A stretch of DNA of 64,000 nucleotides, taken from Pyrenula massariospora. Its lineage: Eukaryota; Ascomycota; Eurotiomycetes; Pyrenulales; Pyrenulaceae. The notes below the pieces were generated by a model. It had not been told where the DNA came from, did no database searches, and saw nothing but the letters and a program-made list of their open reading frames with translations. The translations under genes were made by a program, and so were the position numbers. Each line of letters begins with the position of its first letter. The first letter of the stretch is position 1. This document shows, in pieces, positions 56,000-64,000 of the stretch. The stretch covers positions 2,399,230-2,463,229 of the forward strand of contig JAGFMI010000001.1 in NCBI GenBank assembly GCA_021030905.1, read 5' to 3'.

Positions 56000-57612
56000 A
56001 TGGGGAAAAGACGCAGAGATACCGATACCTCCGACTCCAGTTCGGCAAAACGCATACATCTGTGTCCTCCAGATCTCATTTCCGCCCTTAGCGACGAGAT
56101 TCTTCTCAAAATTCTAGCATATCTGCCGGTGAGCTCAGTTCTAGGATGCCAAGGGTAGGTATTGATTGCCGTATGCTCGTATACATGATGCTCATTCGTC
56201 ATAGGGTCTCTCGTCGCTTCCACGCTCTCGCTAGCGATTCTGAATTGTGGAAAGAAAAATATTACTCCCGTTGGGTGAGACCACGAGTTCGCCGCATACC
56301 AAACATTAAGTTCAATGACGAAAATACACCCAGCGGTCGCTTCTACTACAATTCAAACCTTGCAAAATGGCTTGAGCACGGCCATTTGATTCGGAATATG
56401 GAAACAGATTGGAAGAGACAGTATAAGCTCAAGCACAACTGGTCGCATGGGAGTGCAAAGGTGAAAGAGTTCACTGTCAAACAGGCTCCCTCTGCACTAG
56501 TCCTAGTCAAGCTTTGCAAGCGGATAATATTCACTGCAGATCGAGAGCATGGTCTTCGTGCGTGGAACCTGAGGCCATACAAACTGCTAGTATCTGAGCC
56601 GCTAAACCTCCCTTCCACTTCCTGGTCCACCCCTAGCGCCTTAGGCGTGGCTCCCTTCGGCTATTCTGAAGACGTAGATATCGGAATAGGATTCGAAAAC
56701 GGCGCCTTCCGGATCTACTCTTGGGACCCTCAATCCGCCTCGCTCAATCTTCGTTACGCTCGTCCACCTTCAAGCTTTGGTGCTATAACCGCAATATGTC
56801 CGGCGCTTCCCTATCTCTCAACACTGTCCCGAAACAAAACTATGTCAGTCTATCATTTTCCAGAGTGCGACTCCGAAGCTGTCGTTCCCCGACGTTTAGA
56901 ACACCTACAACTCCTGGCCTCGCTTGCTGCACCACGCCAGAATGGTCCCGTCACTCTTACTATCCGTGTATCTCCCACGAATGTCATTGCCGGTGTTGCT
57001 TTCCTTGCGTCAAAATTAAACCAGACATGGTGTGTCGGATTACAAGAGGTTTGCTTAAAAAGGCCGGCTCCAAATAGCGATCCTAATCATGAGGCATCAA
57101 TAGAAGAGGGTGCAGTTGATGCAGATCCTGAACTGCAGGCAGAGATGAGCGGGGAGAAGTCTCGCTTGACATATTCAGATTCACTAAGCTTCTCGTCTTC
57201 TCATGGACTAACACCAACTTCGATCAACTACTCGCACCCATATCTCTTAATCTCTTATCCTGACAATACAATGGAAATCCACCTCGTGAAGTCGAACACC
57301 AAATCTTTGTCGATCAGCCCAGGGCGGCGGCTGTGGGGCCATACGTCCACAATATCAGGGGCTGAGGTTAGTGATCGCGGCCTTGCTGTGAGTGTATCGA
57401 AGAAAGGCAACGAAGTAAGGATCTGGGACCTTGAGGGAATTGCAACATCAGGAAGCGACTCTCGTCCGAGGAAAACGAGTATTTCGATCAACGACACGCA
57501 AAATGAGCATAGCCTCGCAAAGGGCTGGGTAGGCTTCGACGACGAACAGGTTCTCGTGCTCAGAGAGTGGGAACATGGAATGCAAGCCTTACGATGCTAC
57601 GACTTTACTTGA
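56000..57612 (+). CDS. F-box and WD40-repeat protein
   Basis: Putative SCF substrate receptor. Two exons, 56000-56154 and 56205-57612, give 520 residues. Exon 1 encodes a basic start (MGKRRRDTD) and an F-box, CPPDLISALSDEILLKILAYLPVSSVLGCQ; exon 2 continues it with VSRRFHALASDSELWKEKYY. The rest is a beta-propeller-like region with degenerate WD repeats: IIFTADREHGLRAWN, DIGIGFENGAFRIYSWD, LWGHTSTISGAEVSDRGLAVS and KKGNEVRIWDLEG. The pattern resembles fungal F-box/WD proteins of the Pof family. No substrate can be named. Confidence 0.85.
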
Positions 57613-58287
57613 ACGCAGAGAGCATGCGGCCAGCTCGGGTCTCCATACTACTCAGCTTGAGTGATGGTAGACGGCTGTCAGAGAGGAACATAGGTGTATT
57701 TGTGTATATTTGATGTCTTTGTGATCTGCTCAATGTGGATACTTAATTTATCGTAATCTAGGTTTTCCGTTTCAGGCTTCTGGTGACCTCCATGTCGACC
57801 GTTTGCACGTGAAGCTTGTCCTACGGATGCCATCCCGCCACCCTGGTTGCCTGCACGGCTTGGCGTGAGGCAGACGCGTTGATTCGCGTACCTGCGCACG
57901 AGCCACGCTCCCGCACAGACATTCGCACGCTGCCAGTGTTGAGCTAGTCCTGGACCGGTCTAGACCACTGTGCGACCTAGCGGTCGAAATCTGCATCATT
58001 TTTGCTGGGGAATTTCTCCACTCTATCCCACAAACACCTCGACCGGTAGTGCTCTCTTTCCATTGATTTTCGGCATTTGCAACGCTGGAAAATAGGGTCA
58101 GGTCATCTTTTGAAGATTTTCGGATAGCTCTCTTGAGTTATCTGTTCCATTCTATCTTGCCCCGAAAGCGCAACCATTGGTAAGCCGCCCCGCTCATTCC
58201 ACCTAAATCCAGGCCCGTGTCTGACAAGTGCGACCCGACATAGTGAACCTTCCTCCGCTGTCACAACCCAAACACCAACAAGTAAAC
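57613..58287. other. intergenic, promoter of the zinc-knuckle gene
   Basis: About 675 bp. Several pyrimidine-rich stretches lie upstream of 58288. No gene seen. Confidence 0.4.
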
Positions 58288-59456
58288 ATGGACTTCCAAG
58301 GTGGTGCCAACCGAGGCTGCTACAATTGTGAGTGAATCAACTTTGTGCATCCTGAGTTTCTTGACCTCCGCACTTGAGCATCATGTGGCCTCAATGGAGC
58401 TCTCCGTACGAGATCCCGCCAAATGTGTATCCAAGCGGCGCCTTCGACTTGATCAATAACGCGCCTCTCCATGCCATACGGCGAGATCGTTACGGCACTC
58501 CGTACGAGCTCCTGTGTGAGCCAATACTTGGCCTCACTGCACAATGGGATCTCTGCTTCCTATGTTGGACTTTCCTTTTCTACCCTTATTCCACCAATTT
58601 GCTGACTTGTGTCTCTGGAATACAGGTGGCGATGCTTCACACCAGGTATTCATTGATCTAAAATTGATTGAGCGAATGAGACTAAAAGCTGGCCAAGGCA
58701 AGAGATTGCCCCAAGAAAGGAAACCCGGTTTGGTGAGATGGATTATGGTGCTGCATGTGGACTTTGCTAATATCCTTCAGTTACAATTGTGGAGGTAAGT
58801 AGCTTCGCTAGACACTGGATGCCCATTTCTAACGATCTGGTTCGTTTCACTCAGGCGAGGGCCATGTCAGTAAGTAAACACCAACTAAATAACCTTCGGA
58901 TAGTGTATACTGAACACTATGGCTAGGTCGCGAATGCACCCAAGCCCCTAAACCGAAATCCTGCTATCGTTGTGGTCAAGAGGGACATGTGTCGCGTGAA
59001 TGCCCGAATGGCGATGGCGGTGCCGGTGGTGGCGGCGGTGGTGGTTGGGGCGGCCAAGGCGGCCAGGGCGGTGGGTTTCGCGGAGCAGGCGGTCAAGAAT
59101 GCTATAAATGTGGCAAGGTCGGTCACATAGCCCGCAATTGTACCCAGGGCGGAGGAGGGTGGGGAGGTGGCGGCTACGGTGGAGGTGACGGCGGCTTTGG
59201 CGGAGGCGGGTTCGGTGGCGGTCGGCAGCAGACCTGCTACACTTGTGGTGGATTCGGGCATATGGCAAGAGACTGCACCCAGGGCCAGAAGTGTTACAAC
59301 TGTGAGAATCTCTTGACGATAAATTGACAGAGCTAATACTCCACAGGCGGTGAAGTTGGCCATCTTTCTCGAGACTGTCCTGCGGAAGTCACGACCGAGC
59401 GGGTCTGCTACAAGTGCAAGCAGCCCGGTCACGTTCAGGCCATGTGCCCGAACTAG
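58288..59456 (+). CDS. gis2: CCHC zinc-knuckle nucleic-acid-binding protein (Gis2/Byr3/CNBP)
   Basis: Cytoplasmic single-stranded RNA/DNA-binding protein linked to translation control. Seven exons: 58288-58327, 58626-58645, 58698-58732, 58781-58794, 58855-58869, 58927-59301 and 59347-59456, summing to 202 residues in frame. Splicing yields seven CX2CX4HX4C knuckles: [84 protein letters not shown] and [14 protein letters not shown]. Long Gly-rich linkers ([10 protein letters not shown]) lie between knuckles 3-4 and 4-5. Exons 4 and 5 are 14 and 15 nt, and exon 2 is 20 nt, so the first two knuckles are assembled from five exons. Intron 1 is about 300 nt; the others are 45-60 nt. Confidence 0.93.
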
Positions 59457-60689
59457 AGCCAGCGCATGAGGACATAGCAGTGGAACATGACTTGAATCCT
59501 ACCGGCCAACGGTACATGGACCTCTGGACCTAAGTTTGGTCACCGGAACATGACTAGGAAACATTTGGTTCAATATGATGAACATGACGACAGGCGAGTG
59601 CGACGAACTTAACTTTGATACCCCATCACGTTTCTACTTGGTACGAGGCAAGGGAGCAAGTTAGTATGATGAAGGGAAGCAAGAACTGGCAGAGAAAATC
59701 TGGGCATGGCATCGTCGAGAGCGAACGTTTCTTTTTCATGTAACAAATTTTCGAGAAAGGTCATCTTGGGCTCCACCCGAATTTGTGGGTTGGTTACCTG
59801 GGATTTGAAGTCATTTTCAGCTGGTCTGTCAGTCACGTTATTGCCTTTTTGATGGTTCATTTTCATCTCAGCACTTTTCCTTAAAAGCTTATTCACAGCG
59901 TGGTTGAGGCAACAGCAAGCAACCTGCGGGCATCGCAGACATGATCGACACGAGTTCCAGATACGCACCGATTTCTTCTATGGGTTTCGTTGCTTGCAAA
60001 ATCCTTGTCCAACAGGCTCGTCGAGAGCGCTTTGCAAAATCTATGGCCGCTCCTAGCAGCTAATAACGCAGCCGCTTACTTTAATGTAGACGAGCATAAT
60101 ACAATCATTCGTGGCCCACTCTGATTCCGCTGTCCTTCATACTTCATTCATAGGTACACATTCTTTCAAGCCAGAACCAGTGGTGCTTGAATTGGCAATA
60201 AAGAAGGCGGACAACCTATGACCGAGACCGCTCGTCTCCGAGACTCCCCCAAACGGAGATGATTTCTGACCGCACCGAGACCGCTCTGGACCGATATCAC
60301 CAACAGTCGGTTCGTCCCTCAAAAGGGACATGATCGCACATCAGCTCTCTTTTGCTCCCCTCTTCCTCTTCTGATTATCAATCTTAATCCTATTGTAAAA
60401 TCTCTCGCGCCAAAGAAGCTGCCGCTGGCCCCTTATGACGACATTTTGGGTGCCAATTGAGCGTGCCGTAGCCGAGGGTCGCGCCTTCGACCGCCCTTTG
60501 CTTCCGAATCGTAAATCTAGTGAGCCTAAGAAAGTAAATTATAAATTGCTGCCTTGAGTACGTCTGAAGAAATTGTGTTACTGCTTTCAGCTCTCAATTC
60601 AAAGATATCACTTCGAACCCTTGCCACGCTTCTGTTGCCCCGCAATCCTTCGTACACCCTGACAAAGCTTCGCCTTCGCAATCGTCACT
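59457..60689. other. 1.2 kb intergenic region, no gene seen
   Basis: Between tandem genes. A 119-codon minus-strand frame (59609-59968) has no family and is not called. Confidence 0.4.
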
Positions 60690-61620
60690 ATGGCCGAATT
60701 GGATCTCAAAATCCCATCTGTGAAACTTCCAGACGGGAAGAGCATACCCACTGTACGTGTACCACGTGGCTTGTGCGACCCATGATCTGACATCATCTCA
60801 GCTGGGGTTTGGTTTGGGCACCGTCTGGTTTTACAAGGGAAATAAGACTTCCGGGTACGATCAAGAAACCCTAGATGCGTGTAAAACCGCGATCAAACTA
60901 GGTTACCACCACCTAGACGGCGCGGAGGCATATAACACGGAGCGAGAGCAAGGCAAAGCGATTAAGGACTCTGGCATTCCCCGAGAAAATTTATTTGTTA
61001 CCACCAAAGTACACGGCAGTATCAACGACATTCCAAAAGCGATTGACAACAGTCTCTCTAAGCTAGGACTTGACTACGTCGACCTTTTCCTAATCCATCA
61101 CCCGTCTGCAGTGAAGGATGGAGGTCGTCCCGCCCTACAAGAAGCGTGGAAGGCAATGGAGAAGGTCAAGCAAAGCGGTAAGGCAAAATCGATCGGTGTC
61201 TCCAACTTTCAGGAGCCGGATTTTGAAGCCATCCTTGAGGTCGCCACGATTCCGCCCGCAGTCAACCAAATCGAATTCCATGCGTACTTCCAGCGCCCAG
61301 ATTTGATTGCCTATCATCGAGAGAAAGGCATTGCCGTCTCGGCCTACGGACCGCTAACGCCCGTTACAAGAGCCAAAGGAGGACCTCTGGATGGTTATCT
61401 CGACGCCCTGGCGAAGAAGTATGCTGTCGAGCCGGCAGAGATTCTTCTCCGGTGGTGCATTGACCAAGACATTATTCCGATCACAACGAGCTCGAAGGAA
61501 CAAAGATTGAGCGATTACTTGCGGTGCCTTGCGTTCAAATTGACTCCTAAGGAGTCAGAGGAGATTGCAAGGATTGGCTCAGAGAAGACATATCAAGCTT
61601 TTTGGACGAAGAAAACTTGA
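60690..61620 (+). CDS. aldo-keto reductase
   Basis: NADPH-dependent reductase of carbonyls, cytosolic; the substrate is unknown. Two exons, 60690-60752 and 60802-61620, give 293 residues; the 49-nt intron has GTACGT...CTCAG ends. Exon 1 encodes MAELDLKIPSVKLPDGKSIPT and joins LGFGLGTVWF. Catalytic Asp and Tyr are in YHHLDGAEAYNTER, Lys in LFVTTKVHG and His in LFLIHHPS, so the tetrad is complete. The cofactor-binding region includes SIGVSNFQ, VNQIEFHAYFQ and GIAVSAYGPLTP, then IIPITTSSKEQRLSDYL. Length and motifs match fungal AKR3-type reductases (AKR3C/AKR3D). Confidence 0.93.
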
Positions 61621-62645
61621 GATTGATCATAGAAGTGAGGATAGTGTGCAATGATAGTACATGCAGCACATTACAGATGGCCTCGGCAACAGAACATAAT
61701 GATGGTGTTCCCCATTTCCCGAGCTAAATTGGGCTTGTGCAAGATCATCCATGATCTTTATTGGACTTGGCGCCATAGTAGGTTGTGATTTGATCTAGTA
61801 TTACACTGTTCTATTACTCTGCCTGAGCACGTTTTCAGATCCTTTTCTTGACCTTACTTCCTGACCTTACTTCCTCCCAGCCCTCTTAGCAGCAACGGAA
61901 TATCACAACCTCGTTGCTGTTTGGCCGCCTTGATACCTTTCTCACTTTGTTTAAGCCCTAAAAGGGACTCATTCTCTATTCAATCATGAATTCTACGATG
62001 ATAGATTTCTTGGGGCTGCATCCAAATGCGCATCTAGTGCTACCAATTGAAGTGAGAAGAGCAAGGACAAGGTGAGACACAACGAGCCTGCGTTCCACCA
62101 GATCCTGCGGCGTGTGCTTGTCTCACTCTGATGTAGTACATGAATCTCAACAGATCTCATATCGTATGCAACGGCCCGAAAGAGCGGATCAAGCGTCATC
62201 TCGCTTCCCGTTCATCCAAATTAGGACGCACCTCAAACCAACCGGTTCTTTTTCAGGTTCTCTCAGGCTAGACCTCCAGTACTAAACGACGCATCCTCAC
62301 CGCGAATCGAAGACAAACCAGCTGACGGAGTTTTCATCCGTGAAGAGGGACTAGAACATAGGCACCTTCGGACCCCTATTTACGCTCTGACTGACATGAA
62401 ATCAACGTGGCACCTGGGTCAGATTGTCTGTGGAACATACTCCAAGATTGAACGCTCAAGGACTTTCGGGAAATTACTCCTGGAGGATGGCATAAGGCCA
62501 ATACATCTCGTATAGCGTTCTTGTCCTACGTGCTTTCTGCCCTTTCCCAACACTGCTACTTTCAAGTCTCCCTATACTTTCTACTTTCTACTTTAAAACC
62601 AACCTACTCCGAACGAATTTTTCCGCATTCACCTACACCCATACA
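61621..62645. other. 1.0 kb intergenic region, no gene seen
   Basis: Between tandem genes. Short frames only. Confidence 0.4.
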
Positions 62646-63821
62646 ATGGACAGCATCCCCTCGTTTTCCCCCTCCTGTGTCCTCTATACCCTCCTTCCCC
62701 TGCTTTTGCTTCTAAATCCAACCTTCTCCTCCTCCCCCCACGACCGTCTCCTCTACCCCCGCAACTCCACAAATGGCCGAAACCACTACCTCCGCACTTG
62801 TGTCCTCGACTCCACCAACGACACCGGCACCGACAAGAACAACCTCTACGTCACGCTGTACCCCACTGGACCGGTGACGAACGACGTAGTATTGAGGGGG
62901 GAGAGGGAGTTTGAGTTCGTACTGAAGGGCGCTGGGGAGAAGGTAGGGGGTTATGAGGAAATTTTGTTTGGAAGTGAGTATTCGAATTCGAATTCGAGTG
63001 ATGAGAATGGGAGGGTGATGAAAGAGAGGTGGAAGGCTGGGTGGGATGGAAGGGGAAGGAGCGATGCGGAGAGCTTGGGGTATGGATTATATATTGGGTG
63101 GACGGGGAGTGGTGGTATGTATATTTTTATTCTCCACGTTTGCTCTATCTATCTACTGGACGAGACTTGCGAGCGAGGTAGTTATTCTGTTTTTGAAGCT
63201 GCACTTACGGCACATTTGCCGATATTCCCCTTTCATCTAACGCTCCCCATCCACGACGCTTTTTACTTTCCATCAAGATACAAACCCAGTCTCTACCCCT
63301 CCACTTCTCAAGACCTACCATCTTATCACCTTCCATCGCTCCCGCAAATTTCAACCGCAAACCCCTCCATTCCTCCTCCCTCGCACATCCTTTCCCCACT
63401 CCCCCTCCACCTCCCGCTCAAATCTCAACCCCCAATCTCCCCCCTCCCCCCTCCCTTCCACACCATCCCATCTAACCCCCTCACCCCATCCCTCCAGGCT
63501 GGTCCCCAACAACCCTCTCCGCCGGCCTCGGCAGCCCCAACGCCACCATCACCCCCAACAACACCCTCGCCTTCACCGCCATCGGGCTCGCAAACGCCCC
63601 GACGCCGGACGAAGATCTGTTCAAGGGCTGGGTCGGTACGTTTCATCCCCCTGCTATTTTTTGATGAGTGTTGTTTGGTTGATGGATGAATGGTGTATAC
63701 AGCGTGCGACTGGGTGCATGAGGTGCCGCAGCTGTTTTGGTTGACGGCGTATTGGGATGAGAGTGGGGGGTTGCCGAGGAGTTGTAGTAGGGTTGAGGTT
63801 GTGGTTGAGTTTTGTGAGTAG
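62646..63821 (+). CDS. secreted protein of unknown function
   Basis: I do not recognise the family. Three exons, 62646-63114, 63498-63635 and 63703-63821, give 241 residues in frame. The N-terminus is a signal peptide (VLYTLLPLLLLLNPTFSSS). The mature part begins RLLYPRNSTNGRN, with N-glycosylation sequons. It has a strand-rich body (NNLYVTLYPTGPVTNDVVL, EFEFVLKGAGEK) and a Ser/Asn run. After splicing comes GWSPTTLSAGLGSPNATIT, then GWVACDWVHEVPQLFWLTAYW. The last 40 residues contain three Cys, and the protein ends VVVEFCE. The first intron (383 nt) is long and strongly C/T-rich. It may be a fungal cell-surface or secreted protein. Confidence 0.65.
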
Positions 63822-64000
63822 GGTGAACAGACGAAAGGGTATGGGGAGAGGAGATGGGATGGAGATGGAGGTGCGCATTGGGTGGACGGGGAGAGGGAGG
63901 AGAGTCCGTATTTCATGAGAAGAAGTTAGAGGATTTCACCAAGGAAGTCATGTTGAGTGATAAGGAACAATTTGTCAGTATGCGAAGCTTCCCTTTATTC
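63822..64000. other. right edge, no gene seen
   Basis: 3' flank of the secreted-protein gene. Nothing recognised. Confidence 0.4.

Overview
The window looks like nuclear DNA of a filamentous ascomycete (Pezizomycotina). Genes are monocistronic on both strands. Introns are mostly 45-80 nt with GT...AG ends, and many exons are joined only by splicing. The gene content (Zn2Cys6 regulator, F-box proteins, M35 deuterolysin, PMT2-type mannosyltransferase, CENP-C/Mif2, SPT16, Sae2/CtIP, Cdc50/Lem3) is typical of that group. I cannot fix the class from sequence alone. No rRNA, convincing tRNA, CRISPR array or intact transposon was seen. Gene models below were built by hand from splice sites and reading frame; where all exons could be measured, the spliced length is a multiple of three.

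Layout. 0.3-4.8 kb: two secreted-protein genes on the minus strand, an aspzincin-like metalloprotease relative and a cysteine-rich secreted protein. 5.5-13 kb: housekeeping block of tubulin cofactor B, CENP-C and RNase H2A (divergent, with paired MluI-box motifs between them) and Cdc50/Lem3. 13.3-20.9 kb: secreted M43 pappalysin-like protease, an F-box gene with a decayed relative beside it, and a divergent Zn2Cys6 regulator / short-chain dehydrogenase pair. 21.8-27.9 kb: SPT16 (FACT), a mitochondrial-carrier-like protein and a small NTF2-like protein. 28.9-36.7 kb: an MFS sugar transporter, a second aspzincin-like gene, and a DHA1-type MFS transporter. 37.5-44.2 kb: a Rab GTPase with an unusual insert, a CTL/Pns1-like membrane protein, and a PMT2-family protein O-mannosyltransferase. 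44.2-51 kb: gene-poor DNA holding a 32-bp hairpin, a classical deuterolysin, and a small protein that resembles a free-standing deuterolysin propeptide. 51.4-64 kb: RidA-like protein, Sae2/CtIP (divergent from an F-box/WD40 gene, again with paired MluI boxes), a seven-zinc-knuckle Gis2/CNBP protein built from very small exons, an aldo-keto reductase, and a secreted protein of unknown function.

The most unusual content is the scattered secreted metalloprotease set: two aspzincin-like paralogues, a deuterolysin, a pappalysin and a stand-alone propeptide-like protein. In the two aspzincin-like paralogues the HExxH zinc motif is split by an intron, followed by a 25-nt exon of identical length in both genes. 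The Asp of the usual GTxDxxYG motif is replaced (Glu in one, Asn in the other). These look like a divergent, poorly described branch of the M35 fold.
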